Assembly (NCBI GenBank): GCA_023443025.1
Contig: JAEZWM010000060.1
Coordinates: 1-16,751, forward strand
Source: Bacillota bacterium
GTDB lineage: Bacteria; Bacillota; Clostridia; Tissierellales; Peptoniphilaceae
Reading direction: 5' to 3'
Length of the DNA: 16,751 nucleotides
The notes under the pieces are model-generated. The model had not been told where the DNA came from. It did not search any database and worked only from the letters and a program-made list of their open reading frames with translations. Shown here piece by piece: positions 1 through 6,775 of the stretch. Within the stretch, counting starts at the first letter, position 1; the number at the start of each line of letters is the position of its first letter. Position numbers and translations under genes: made by a program.

Positions 1-114
1 TTTGTTTAATACATGTGTTATTGCTGCTGTCAATGTAGTTTTACCATGGTCTACGTGACCTATTGTTCCTATATTGACATGCGGTTTGGTTCTCTCAAAT
101 TTTTCTTTAGCCAT
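1..114 (-). CDS. tuf: Elongation factor Tu, N-terminal 38 codons (partial)
   Basis: EF-Tu is the GTPase that carries aminoacyl-tRNA to the ribosomal A site. The visible 38 residues begin MAKEKFERTKPHVNIGTIGH and contain the first GTP-binding motif GHVDHGKT at about residues 19-26, which is diagnostic of EF-Tu. The gene is cut by the left edge of the window, so its length and C-terminus cannot be judged. An AGGAGG ribosome-binding site (121-126) stands six bases before the ATG. A tRNA-Thr(GGU) gene lies just upstream with its own terminator, and tuf has a separate promoter at 156-184. This differs from the str operon (rpsL-rpsG-fusA-tuf) and recalls the tRNA-Thr/tufB arrangement of other bacteria, so this may be one of two tuf copies (inference). 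Confidence 0.96.
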   Translation of the reverse strand, partial: MAKEKFERTKPHVNIGTIGHVDHGKTTLTAAITHVLNK

Positions 115-155
115 TATTATCCTCCTAGTAATTAAATCTCTTTATTAATGAGTAG

Positions 156-184
156 ATTATATCATTTATGTATCTATACTTCAA
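156..184 (-). promoter_or_regulatory. Probable tuf promoter
   Basis: On the minus strand a -35 element TTGAAG (179-184) is followed after 17 bases by a perfect -10 TATAAT (156-161), preceded by TGA, i.e. an extended -10. The predicted transcript starts near 149 and has a short leader of about 35 bases before the tuf ATG. This is a sequence match only. The rest of 162-301, between here and the tRNA terminator, shows no gene or clear structure. Confidence 0.65.
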
Positions 185-301
185 CACCGAGGTATTAATA
201 ATTGTATAAAATCTGTATGCTATGGAATGATAATTATACTATTTGGTACCAATGCACAAGAATCCATAAGTATTTACAGATGTATTTACTTTCCGGTAAG
301 T

Positions 302-337
302 AAACAAAAAAGACCAGATGCTAAAATCTAGTCTTTT
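302..337 (-). terminator. Rho-independent terminator of tRNA-Thr
   Basis: A 12-base stem (308-319 with 326-337, one G-U type mismatch) closes a six-base loop. On the minus strand it is followed by a T-rich run (TTTTGTTT). It begins only four bases after the tRNA CCA end, so it should end the tRNA transcript before the tuf promoter. Confidence 0.82.
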
Positions 338-340
338 AGA

Positions 341-416
341 TGGAGCCCACTGCCGGAATTGAACCGGCGACCTCTTCCTTACCATGGAAGCGCTCTACCT
401 ACTGAGCTAAGAGGGC
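341..416 (-). tRNA. tRNA-Thr, anticodon GGU
   Basis: The 76-base gene folds as a standard cloverleaf. It has a 7-bp acceptor arm, a D arm with the GG pair, an anticodon arm CTTCC/GGAAG with loop ATGGTAA (anticodon GGT, reading ACC and ACU), and a T arm GCCGG/CCGGC with loop TTCAATT. The discriminator is U73 and CCA is encoded at 341-343. The acceptor stem has one oddity: position 5 and position 68 are both U, so the fifth pair is a U-U mismatch (412 and 349 are both A on the plus strand). A consensus promoter lies just upstream and a terminator just downstream, so it looks like a single-gene transcription unit next to tuf. Confidence 0.96.
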
Positions 417-432
417 GAGTAAATCAGATATT

Positions 433-461
433 ATTTTACAATGAAAGTAAACAAATGTCAA
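433..461 (-). promoter_or_regulatory. Promoter of tRNA-Thr
   Basis: A perfect -35 TTGACA (456-461) is followed after exactly 17 bases by a -10 TAAAAT (433-438). The predicted start near 426 is about ten bases before the mature tRNA 5' end at 416. The close fit to the sigma-A consensus is expected for a tRNA gene. Confidence 0.8.
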
Positions 462-486
462 ACTATATATTTATTTAAAACAAATT

Positions 487-502
487 TAACCTCTTCAGGT
501 TA
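487..502. other. Small stem-loop between two transcription units
   Basis: TAACCT (487-492) and AGGTTA (497-502) can pair around a CTTC loop, followed on the minus strand by a moderately T-rich stretch. It lies between the terminator of the small basic protein and the tRNA promoter and could be a back-up terminator, but the stem is short and AT-rich, so it may be fortuitous. Confidence 0.25.
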
Positions 503-542
503 TAATTAGAAATCTTAATAGCGATTATACAACTTATGTTTC

Positions 543-573
543 AAAAAATAAAAAAGCCCTACAAATGTAAGGC
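543..573 (-). terminator. Terminator of the small basic protein gene
   Basis: On the minus strand GCCTTAC and GTAGGGC (567-573 with 556-562) form a 7-bp stem with one G-U pair and a four-base loop. A T-rich tail (TTTTTTATTTTTTGA) follows. The hairpin starts one base after the stop codon at 575-577, so it belongs to that gene. Confidence 0.82.
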
Positions 574-574
574 A

Positions 575-766
575 CTACTTTCTTCTACGTCTTCTACTTC
601 TATTAATCCATCTATTATTATCTACTGTATTAAAAAAACTATAATTACTAAATGATCTACTTCCTCTGTTCACCAACACTTCACGATCAATGCTTTTTAA
701 TATCGCCGAAATCCTATCTTTTATTTTCAGCTTCTTTTTCTTTTTACTAAAAAGTTTAAACTTCAT
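575..766 (-). CDS. Small, highly basic orphan protein (63 aa)
   Basis: I do not recognise this protein. It has 11 Lys and 11 Arg against 4 acidic residues, a net charge of about +18. Lysines are concentrated at the N-terminus (five in a row at residues 8-12) and arginines at the very C-terminus (RSRRRRRK, residues 56-63). A less charged middle holds an NYSFFN segment at 41-46. There is no signal peptide, membrane segment or cysteine. The gene looks real: GGAGG lies seven bases before the ATG, a terminator follows the stop immediately, and a plausible promoter lies upstream. It forms a unit of its own between the glp operon and tRNA-Thr/tuf. The two basic patches suggest binding to RNA, DNA or the ribosome, but that is inference. 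A spurious ORF is less likely given the complete set of signals. Confidence 0.72.
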   Translation of the reverse strand: MKFKLFSKKKKKLKIKDRISAILKSIDREVLVNRGSRSFSNYSFFNTVDNNRWINRSRRRRRK

Positions 767-812
767 CCATCAACCTCCTATTATTTTTTTAATCCATTTA
801 CTCCCATGCTCT

Positions 813-841
813 ACTGTATCATAAGTAATTGCTAATATCAA
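813..841 (-). promoter_or_regulatory. Probable promoter of the small basic protein gene
   Basis: On the minus strand TTGATA (836-841) is followed after 17 bases by TACAGT (813-818), which is preceded by TGA as in an extended -10. The predicted start is near 806, about 30 bases before the ribosome-binding site. It lies after the end of the glp cluster, with no strong terminator between them, so read-through from glp is also possible. Confidence 0.45.
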
Positions 842-876
842 TTAGATTATCTTATGAGTTTATAAGTATTGCTTTT

Positions 877-1233
877 CTATTTTTTGGACTCAATAGACCT
901 TGTTGCAATAATATTTACATCCGTTCCGGCTACATTTCTAATAACTATATCACCAATTTTAATTGGAGACTCTAGTCTAAGTGCATTAATTTCCTTCATT
1001 GCATTGAATATTTTATCTTTTGGTAAGGGCTTGTCCGTTTTTACCGGCAATACTCTAATATATGATCCGCTAACCTTTGCGGTTGAAGAGATGTTCCTTC
1101 TTGGGTCTGTCATCTCCTGTATACCGTATTCCTCACCTTTTCTGCATATATTGCCATTTATTATATAACCATCATCCGTCTCTTCAATGCAAAGTTTGCA
1201 TCCCATGGGACATGCTACACATGTTATCTTCAC
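877..1233 (-). CDS. DUF1667 cysteine-rich protein of the glycerol-3-phosphate operon
   Basis: This 118-residue protein matches the DUF1667 family, usually encoded directly after GlpA/GlpB-like flavoproteins in anaerobic Firmicutes. Its N-terminus has a cysteine cluster C5-x2-C8-x3-C12-x2-C15 with another Cys at 30 (GNICRKG), resembling an iron-sulfur ligand set. The rest is a compact domain with the DPRRNISST segment near 43-51 and no membrane segments. It starts with GTG, chosen because GGAGG lies seven bases upstream. The GTG overlaps the TGA of the preceding oxidoreductase (GTGA), showing translational coupling. By context it is probably a small electron-transfer or accessory subunit that takes the place of GlpC, but its biochemical role is not established by sequence. 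The family call is firm; the function is inferred. Confidence 0.88.
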   Translation of the reverse strand: MKITCVACPMGCKLCIEETDDGYIINGNICRKGEEYGIQEMTDPRRNISSTAKVSGSYIRVLPVKTDKPLPKDKIFNAMKEINALRLESPIKIGDIVIRNVAGTDVNIIATRSIESKK

Positions 1234-2471
1234 TTCTCAGCCTCCAGTTCGAATACTAAATTATCCGTAACTTTCTCTAAACTTTTTTTATCTAGAACAA
1301 TTCTAACCATTTCTGACGGAATCAGCCTTCTATATCTTTTACGATAAATTTCACTGTTGGAAGTACAAAATAAGACTGTATTCTCGTAAATTTTATCTGT
1401 TCTAAGATAAAATGTAATCTCGTCGGTAGTTTTATTTATACACTGTGGAGAAACATATCTAATTCCGTTTCCTGCTTCCACTTTTATCTTTGAACTTGTC
1501 CTTAAATTATCTAGAACATAAATAGCAGCACTTCTACCCGCTACTCTACTCTCTTCACTGACATAATCCACAATATCATGTACATGAAGTACATTACCGC
1601 ACGCAAAAACCCCTGGTATGTTGGTCTGCATATTATTATCGACAACAGGACCACCTGTGATTTCATCTATGATTACTCCGGCACTTTTAGAAAGTTCATT
1701 TTCCGGAATCAAACCTACTGATAATAAAAGGGTATCGCACTCCATATACTCATCTGTATTAGGAATACAGCTGAAATCATGGTCTATCTTGCATATTGTA
1801 ATCCCATGTATTCTTTCTCTTCCATGTACCTTAGTAATTTTATGCGAAAGTTTTAGGGGTATATTATAATCTTCAAGACATTGAGCAATATTTCTGCTAA
1901 GTCCACTTGATGTTGGCATAAGCTCAATCACACACTTAACATCAGCACCCTCTAGAGCCATACGTCTAGCCATTATAAGTCCAATATCTCCTGATCCGTA
2001 TATCACTACTGATTTACCAGGAAAAAATCCTTCCATATTCATCAGCCTTTGCGCCATTCCGGCAGAATAGACCCCTCCCGGCCTTTCTCCCCCAAGTCCA
2101 ATTGCTCCGGCTGTTCTTTCTCTACATCCCATGGTTAAAATGATTGCTTGTGCATTTATCTGATGAATCCCTTTATTATTTACAGCTTCAATACACTTAT
2201 TTGCATCGAGTTTTGTGACCATTGTATTCAACATATAATCAATGTCGTAAGATATTAACTCTTCAATAAATCTCTCGGCATACTCCGGTCCGGTTAATTC
2301 TTCTCCAAACTCATGCAGACCGAAACCACTATGTATGCACTGGTTTAAAATTCCACCTAGCTCTCTGTCTCTTTCAATCAAAAGAACGGATTCAACTCCT
2401 GATTTTTTTGCTTCAATAGCAGCAGCAAGGCCTGCAGGGCCACCACCTATTACAACTATACTATACTCCAT
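1230..2471 (-). CDS. FAD/NAD(P)-dependent oxidoreductase, GlpB-like partner of G3P dehydrogenase
   Basis: This 413-residue flavoprotein belongs to the pyridine-nucleotide-disulfide-oxidoreductase fold. It has an N-terminal FAD-binding motif GGGPAG (about residues 9-14), a second dinucleotide-binding GSGDIG (about 159-164), and the late FAD motif TNIPGVFACGN (about 284-294). It sits between the GlpA-like dehydrogenase and the DUF1667 protein, so it probably passes electrons from glycerol-3-phosphate oxidation to NAD(P) or another acceptor. It lacks the redox-active CxxC pair of thioredoxin reductases. I placed the start at 2471 rather than 2477: AAGAGG (2478-2483) abuts the upstream ATG but is six bases from the ATG at 2469-2471. 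The start overlaps the glpA end by 11 bases, so the two are translationally coupled. The exact electron acceptor is unknown. Confidence 0.9.
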   Translation of the reverse strand: MEYSIVVIGGGPAGLAAAIEAKKSGVESVLLIERDRELGGILNQCIHSGFGLHEFGEELTGPEYAERFIEELISYDIDYMLNTMVTKLDANKCIEAVNNKGIHQINAQAIILTMGCRERTAGAIGLGGERPGGVYSAGMAQRLMNMEGFFPGKSVVIYGSGDIGLIMARRMALEGADVKCVIELMPTSSGLSRNIAQCLEDYNIPLKLSHKITKVHGRERIHGITICKIDHDFSCIPNTDEYMECDTLLLSVGLIPENELSKSAGVIIDEITGGPVVDNNMQTNIPGVFACGNVLHVHDIVDYVSEESRVAGRSAAIYVLDNLRTSSKIKVEAGNGIRYVSPQCINKTTDEITFYLRTDKIYENTVLFCTSNSEIYRKRYRRLIPSEMVRIVLDKKSLEKVTDNLVFELEAEK

Positions 2472-3903
2472 ATTCATCCTCTTTTAAATATCCAATGATC
2501 ATCTCTGATTTTGCATGCTCTTTAAGTACTTGATCGGGTCTAATTCCAAGTTCAGCAGAAAGGATTTCTATGACTTTAGGTCCGCAAAAACCTCCTTGAC
2601 ATCTACCCATCCCAGCCCTTACTCTTCTTTTTACGCCATCTATTGTCTTCGCTCCTGCTGTCCTTCTTATAGAGTCAATAATTTCACCTTTTGAAATGTT
2701 TTCACAGCGGCAGACCACTTCTCCGTAATCCGGATTTTCTTTTATCAGTTTATTCACCTCATCAGTATTCATATTCTTAAGTTGAATCGGTGAAGGTCTG
2801 GTATCTATAAAAGATTCCTTTTCTACAAGTTTAAAATCTTTTCTAATCAACTCTTTGACATACTCTGCTATAGCAGGCGAAGAAGCTAGACCAGGAGACT
2901 CTATTCCTCCAACATGATACATTCCTTGCATCCTTTTGGATTTAAATATCATAAAGTCACCTGTATCAGGTTTAGCTCTTACCCCTGTAAAGACTCTTAT
3001 GGTACTTTTTATATCAATATTAGGAACAGATTTTCTAGCTAACTTATCCACCATCTTAAGCGACTCATCCGTTACTGAAGTATCTTCTCCATCCTCTATA
3101 TACTCTGCAGTGGGCCCAAGCATAAGATTGCCATGATAAGTTGGTATTACTAGGATTCCTTTACCCTTAATGGTCGGGGTTTGAAAAATAACACTTGATA
3201 CCTTCGTTTTAGTATCACTATCTAGTAGCCTGTATACTCCTTTTGTTGGTAGTATTTCAAATTCATAGTCTCCTGCCATATTTTGAACAATTCCCGATTT
3301 TACACCCGCTGCATTTATTACAATATCTGCTAAATACTCACCCCGATCGGTAATGACTCGTAGCTTATCATCTCTTTGAAGTCCAATCACCTCGGTTTCA
3401 GTTATTAATTCTACTCCGTTTGAAATGGCATTTTCAATAAGTGCATAGGTAAACCCAAAGGGATCGATTATACCTGCAGTTGAACAATAAAGCGCCATTA
3501 CTACCTCAGGTGATAATTCCGGCTCCAACTCTCTGGCACCTTCTCCGGTTAAAATCTCTAAACCCTCAACGCCATTTCTCATGCCTCTTTCATATAAATC
3601 ATTTATAATGGCAACTTCGGACTCGTCGTATGCAAGAACTAAAGAGCCTGTATTTATATAAATAAAACCTAACTTTTTTGAAAGTTCCGGAAATATCTTT
3701 GACCCTTTTATGTTCAACGCTGATTTTAATGAGCCTTCAGGAGCATCATATCCGGCATGGACTATTGCTGAGTTAGCTTTTGAAGTACCTTGACATACCT
3801 CGACTCCTTTTTCAAGTACTTTTATATTTAGTTTGTATTTTGAGAGATTTTGAGCAATGGCACAGCCAATTACTCCTCCTCCGATTATTATCACATCAGT
3901 CAT
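2461..3903 (-). CDS. glpA: FAD-dependent glycerol-3-phosphate dehydrogenase with C-terminal [2Fe-2S] BFD-like domain
   Basis: This 480-residue protein oxidises sn-glycerol-3-phosphate to dihydroxyacetone phosphate using FAD (family knowledge). The DAO-type FAD fold starts with IIIGGGVIGCAIAQ (residues 5-18) and contains the NAAGVKSG segment (197-204) and the late HVGGIESPGLASSPAIAEY region (330-348). The C-terminal 85 residues form a BFD-like iron-sulfur domain, with C398-x-C400 and C435-x4-C440 as likely [2Fe-2S] ligands. This domain order is typical of anaerobic GlpA-type enzymes. The ATG is preceded by AAGGAA at seven bases, and the gap to glpK is 14 bases. It overlaps the next flavoprotein gene. 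Related 2-hydroxyglutarate oxidases share the fold, but glpK next door supports the glycerol-3-phosphate assignment. No membrane anchor gene (glpC) or transporter (glpF/glpT) is in the window. Confidence 0.9.
   Translation of the reverse strand: MTDVIIIGGGVIGCAIAQNLSKYKLNIKVLEKGVEVCQGTSKANSAIVHAGYDAPEGSLKSALNIKGSKIFPELSKKLGFIYINTGSLVLAYDESEVAIINDLYERGMRNGVEGLEILTGEGARELEPELSPEVVMALYCSTAGIIDPFGFTYALIENAISNGVELITETEVIGLQRDDKLRVITDRGEYLADIVINAAGVKSGIVQNMAGDYEFEILPTKGVYRLLDSDTKTKVSSVIFQTPTIKGKGILVIPTYHGNLMLGPTAEYIEDGEDTSVTDESLKMVDKLARKSVPNIDIKSTIRVFTGVRAKPDTGDFMIFKSKRMQGMYHVGGIESPGLASSPAIAEYVKELIRKDFKLVEKESFIDTRPSPIQLKNMNTDEVNKLIKENPDYGEVVCRCENISKGEIIDSIRRTAGAKTIDGVKRRVRAGMGRCQGGFCGPKVIEILSAELGIRPDQVLKEHAKSEMIIGYLKEDEYGV
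2478..2483 (-). promoter_or_regulatory. Ribosome-binding site deciding the start of the GlpB-like gene
   Basis: AAGAGG on the minus strand directly touches one ATG (2475-2477), but is six bases from the next in-frame ATG (2469-2471). Only the second has workable spacing, so that start was chosen. Confidence 0.6.
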
Positions 3904-3917
3904 TTAAATATTCCTTA

Positions 3918-5405
3918 TTAAAATTTCCTTGTACATTGTACCGCATTTTTCCATCCGCCATATAATTTTTCCCTGGTGTCTTTATTCATTAATGGCTCAA
4001 ACTCGGTTTCTATACTTCTTTTCTTTTTAATTTCATCTTTGTTATTCCAAAAACCAACCCCAAGTCCTGCAAGGTAAGCCGCTCCTTGAGCAGTGGTTTC
4101 AAGTATTGCAGGTCTTTGGACAGGTACGTTTAATATATCCGATTGAAATTGCATCAGAAAATTATTTGCAGCTGCACCACCATCAACCATTAATTCTGAT
4201 AGTGAAATCCCCGAGTCGCACTGCATAGCTTCAAGTACATCTTTAACTTGATAGGCGATTGACTCAAGGGTAGCTCTAACTATATGCTCCCTTTTGGTAC
4301 CTCTTGTTAATCCAAAAATTGCACCACGCGCGTACATATCCCAATAAGGTGCACCTAAGCCTGTAAAAGCTGGCACAACATATACACCTTCTGTATCGTC
4401 AACTAAATCAGCATAGTATTCAGATTGTGGAGCGTCGTAAACCAGCTTTAGTTCATCTCTAAGCCATTGTATTGCCGCTCCTGCGATAAATATACTACCT
4501 TCAAGGGCATAATTGACTTTACCATCTATTCCCCAAGCTATAGTTGTAAGAAGACCATGTTTTGACTCAATTGGTTTGTCTCCTGTATTCATAAGCATAA
4601 AACACCCCGTACCATAGGTGTTTTTTGCCATGCCGCTTTCATAGCAGGTTTGTCCAAATAGTGCAGCCTGCTGATCACCTGCAATGCCTGCTATTGGAAT
4701 TTCTGCTCCTCCAAATGTATTCTTATCTGTATTTCCAAACATTCCACTCGATGGTAAAACCTCAGGTAGCATTGACTTTGGAATATCTAATTTATCAAGT
4801 ATATCTTCGTCCCACTCAAGATTATGAATATTAAAAAGCATGGTTCTTGAAGCATTTGAATAATCTGTAGCATGTACCTTGCCTCTAGTTAAATTCCATA
4901 CAAGCCATGTGTCAACAGTTCCAAAGAGTAGTTCTCCCTTGTTTGCTGCTTCCCTTGCACCTTCAACATTATCCAGTATCCATTTTATCTTAGTAGCAGA
5001 AAAGTAAGCATCTATCACAAGTCCGGTCTTAGATTTTATCTTATCTTCCCAACCTTCTTCTTTAAGCTTATCACAGATATCAGCAGTTCTTCTACACTGC
5101 CAGACTATTGCATTATAAACGGGTTTTCCGGTATTCTTATCCCAAACAATTGTAGTTTCTCTTTGATTTGTAATCCCGATTGCGGCAACCTCATGTGGTC
5201 TTATTCCTGTCGTCTCCAGGACTTCTCTTGATACTCCGCTTTGAGAACCCCAAATCTCCATGGCATCATGCTCTACCCATCCCGACTTAGGATATATTTG
5301 TTTAAACTCTTTTTGTGAAACTCCGATGATTTCGCCGGATCTATCGAATAAGATGGCTCTTGAACTAGTAGTACCCTGATCAAATGCTAATATATAATTT
5401 TTCAT
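3918..5405 (-). CDS. glpK: Glycerol kinase
   Basis: Phosphorylates glycerol with ATP to sn-glycerol-3-phosphate, in the cytoplasm. The 495 residues are full length for this FGGY-family kinase. Visible motifs are the phosphate-binding DQGTTSSR (9-16), the glycerol-binding NQRET (80-84), the catalytic Asp in IAGDQQAALFGQ (D244), and the adenine-site DGGAAANNFLMQ (408-419). The start is well supported by AGGAG six bases upstream. It is first in a four-gene unit whose next member oxidises its product. In several low-GC Gram-positive enzymes a His just before the IPIAG segment is phosphorylated by HPr; here the equivalent place in KNTFGGAEIPIAG is a Thr (about 230), so that control may be absent (inference). 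Confidence 0.97.
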   Translation of the reverse strand: MKNYILAFDQGTTSSRAILFDRSGEIIGVSQKEFKQIYPKSGWVEHDAMEIWGSQSGVSREVLETTGIRPHEVAAIGITNQRETTIVWDKNTGKPVYNAIVWQCRRTADICDKLKEEGWEDKIKSKTGLVIDAYFSATKIKWILDNVEGAREAANKGELLFGTVDTWLVWNLTRGKVHATDYSNASRTMLFNIHNLEWDEDILDKLDIPKSMLPEVLPSSGMFGNTDKNTFGGAEIPIAGIAGDQQAALFGQTCYESGMAKNTYGTGCFMLMNTGDKPIESKHGLLTTIAWGIDGKVNYALEGSIFIAGAAIQWLRDELKLVYDAPQSEYYADLVDDTEGVYVVPAFTGLGAPYWDMYARGAIFGLTRGTKREHIVRATLESIAYQVKDVLEAMQCDSGISLSELMVDGGAAANNFLMQFQSDILNVPVQRPAILETTAQGAAYLAGLGVGFWNNKDEIKKKRSIETEFEPLMNKDTREKLYGGWKNAVQCTRKF

Positions 5406-5449
5406 TTTCCGCTCCTAACTCTGTAAAAAATAATTCACTTTATAACAAT

Positions 5450-5478
5450 ACTTTAAACCAATTACTCTAATTATTCAA
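5450..5478 (-). promoter_or_regulatory. Candidate promoter of the glp operon
   Basis: TTGAAT (5473-5478) and TAAAGT (5450-5455) on the minus strand are 17 bases apart, between the upstream terminator and glpK. A second -10-like TATAAA (5439-5444) has no good -35 partner. I see no clear CcpA cre site. Position is sensible, sequence fit is moderate. Confidence 0.4.
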
Positions 5479-5490
5479 GGATTTACCGAT

Positions 5491-5527
5491 ATAAAAAAAT
5501 GACATATAATACTATATGCCATTTTTT
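5491..5527 (-). terminator. Strong terminator closing the gltX-cysS-rlmB-rae1 block
   Basis: A 15-bp stem (5494-5508 with 5513-5527, one G-U pair) closes a four-base loop, with T residues on the 3' arm of the minus strand acting as the U tract. It overlaps the rae1 stop codon (5526-5528) and separates that block from glpK. Because both arms end in A/T runs it could work in either direction, but no plus-strand gene is nearby. Confidence 0.85.
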
Positions 5528-6050
5528 ATTCGTTCATTTTTTTAAGAAGTTCTTCAATTAATCTTAGATTACTCTCTTCAACGGTAACCAGATTTCTATC
5601 CCTTAGTCTTCTCATCTTTTTTTCGATGCGTTTTGTATTGGTCTTTACACTTAAAATTATAGCTTTCAGTTCTGATGCGGATATCCTAGTTCCACCTCTT
5701 CCTAGAATTATTCTCTGTATCATAGCATCAGATGTTGCAACTCTAACGGTTTCACGTCTGCCGATTAAATCAAGACGTCTTTCAATGTATTGATCGGCGG
5801 TCTCGTTTTCTTTAGTATATACAACCTCGATTCCATTATACTTTTCTTCACTTCTCACCGAGCCTTTTACCTGATGAGCATCGAATACAACTATTACTCT
5901 TTCATCTGTCATTCTAGCATATTCACAAAGTTCATCGATAAGTTCTGCTCTAGCTGAATCAAGGTCCGTTTCTAGTTTACTTCTTAAATTAGACCAATTA
6001 TTTATTATATTATATCCATCTACAATTAAGTAGACTTTTTTTCTACGCAT
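5526..6050 (-). CDS. rae1: YacP/Rae1-type NYN-domain endoribonuclease
   Basis: This protein matches the YacP NYN (PIN-like) family; Bacillus subtilis Rae1 is a ribosome-associated mRNA endonuclease of this family and of similar length. Acidic active-site signatures are present: VDGYNIINNW near the N-terminus, VVFDAH in the middle, and ATSDAMIQRIILGRGG later. The C-terminal third is rich in Lys/Arg and charged helix, suiting RNA contact. I chose the ATG at 6048-6050 (174 residues) rather than 6068. The upstream ATG has no ribosome-binding site and adds six atypical residues, whereas a GAGGT lies about 11 bases before the internal ATG. The chosen start overlaps the rlmB end by eight bases. It is last in the operon, as in B. 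subtilis before sigH, but here the operon ends at a terminator and sigH is not present. Confidence 0.9.
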   Translation of the reverse strand: MRRKKVYLIVDGYNIINNWSNLRSKLETDLDSARAELIDELCEYARMTDERVIVVFDAHQVKGSVRSEEKYNGIEVVYTKENETADQYIERRLDLIGRRETVRVATSDAMIQRIILGRGGTRISASELKAIILSVKTNTKRIEKKMRRLRDRNLVTVEESNLRLIEELLKKMNE

Positions 6051-6774
6051 TTTGACGTAGAACCTCATATATTAATATTGCAGCAGCATTGGAAGCATTA
6101 AGAGAACTTACTTCACCAAACATAGGAAGTTTAATTAGTTGGTCGCATCTTTCCTTAACTAGTCTAGATATCCCTTTACCTTCATTTCCAATTACTAAGC
6201 ATATATTTCCGGTTAGATTAGCTTTAGTATATAGATTATCAGCTTCTCCATCTGCGCCGTACACCCAAATATTTTCCTGTTTAAGGCGGTTTATAGTCTC
6301 AGCAATATTTGTTACCTTTGCAATCTTCATATATGTCGTAGCACCGGCTGATGCTTTGTGTACAGTTGGAGTTATGCCGGAAGATCTTCTTTTAGGAATA
6401 ATCACTCCGCTAAAACCTGCTACTTCAGCCGTCCTGATAATTGCACCGGTATTATGAGGATCTTCAATCTCATCCAAAATGACGAGTCTAATAGGTTCGC
6501 CTTTTTCTCGCGAGTCAGATATTATTTCGTCTATCTCATAATACTTATAGTCAGATACATAAGCTACTACACCTTGATGTGGCAGTCCTTCTGAGAGTTC
6601 ATCGAGTTTTCTTTTATCTACTTCTGTAATTATAATCCTATTTTCATTTGCCTTAGCAATGATTGCTTTGATAGAACCTTTTAGTTCACCACTTTGAATA
6701 TATAACTTATCAATTTCAGTGCCTTTTTTTAAAAGTTCTAGAACTGCGTTTCTTCCGCATACATACTGTCTCAT
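6043..6774 (-). CDS. rlmB: 23S rRNA (guanosine-2'-O-)-methyltransferase RlmB / TrmH-family SPOUT enzyme
   Basis: A SPOUT (TrmH-family) RNA 2'-O-methyltransferase using S-adenosylmethionine; RlmB methylates a G in domain V of 23S rRNA in known members. It has a short N-terminal RNA-binding domain (YVCGRNAVLELLKKG) and then the three knotted-fold motifs: LDEIEDPHNTGAIIRTAE, VIGNEGKGISRLVKERC, and SSLNASNAAAILIYE at the C-terminus. The start is ambiguous: TTG at 6781-6783 would overlap cysS by eight bases, while ATG at 6772-6774 follows the cysS stop by one base. I chose the ATG because it is the stronger start codon and the protein then begins like other RlmB proteins. The Mini-III RNase gene usually found before rlmB is missing. 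Confidence 0.92.
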   Translation of the reverse strand: MRQYVCGRNAVLELLKKGTEIDKLYIQSGELKGSIKAIIAKANENRIIITEVDKRKLDELSEGLPHQGVVAYVSDYKYYEIDEIISDSREKGEPIRLVILDEIEDPHNTGAIIRTAEVAGFSGVIIPKRRSSGITPTVHKASAGATTYMKIAKVTNIAETINRLKQENIWVYGADGEADNLYTKANLTGNICLVIGNEGKGISRLVKERCDQLIKLPMFGEVSSLNASNAAAILIYEVLRQNA

Positions 6775-6775
6775 T

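Noticed and set aside
252..300. Second tuf promoter or regulatory RNA in the tuf leader region
   Set aside because: A TATAAT-like sequence near 233-238 has only a weak -35 partner at poor spacing, and no stable structure is evident.
869..1168. 99-codon plus-strand frame with hydrophobic stretches
   Set aside because: It is the antisense shadow of the DUF1667 gene; the minus-strand frame has the cysteine motif, the GGAGG and the coupling to its neighbour.
6089..6457. 122-codon plus-strand reading frame
   Set aside because: It lies wholly opposite rlmB, whose SPOUT motifs are clear. The frame has no family similarity and no convincing ribosome-binding site; it is an antisense shadow.
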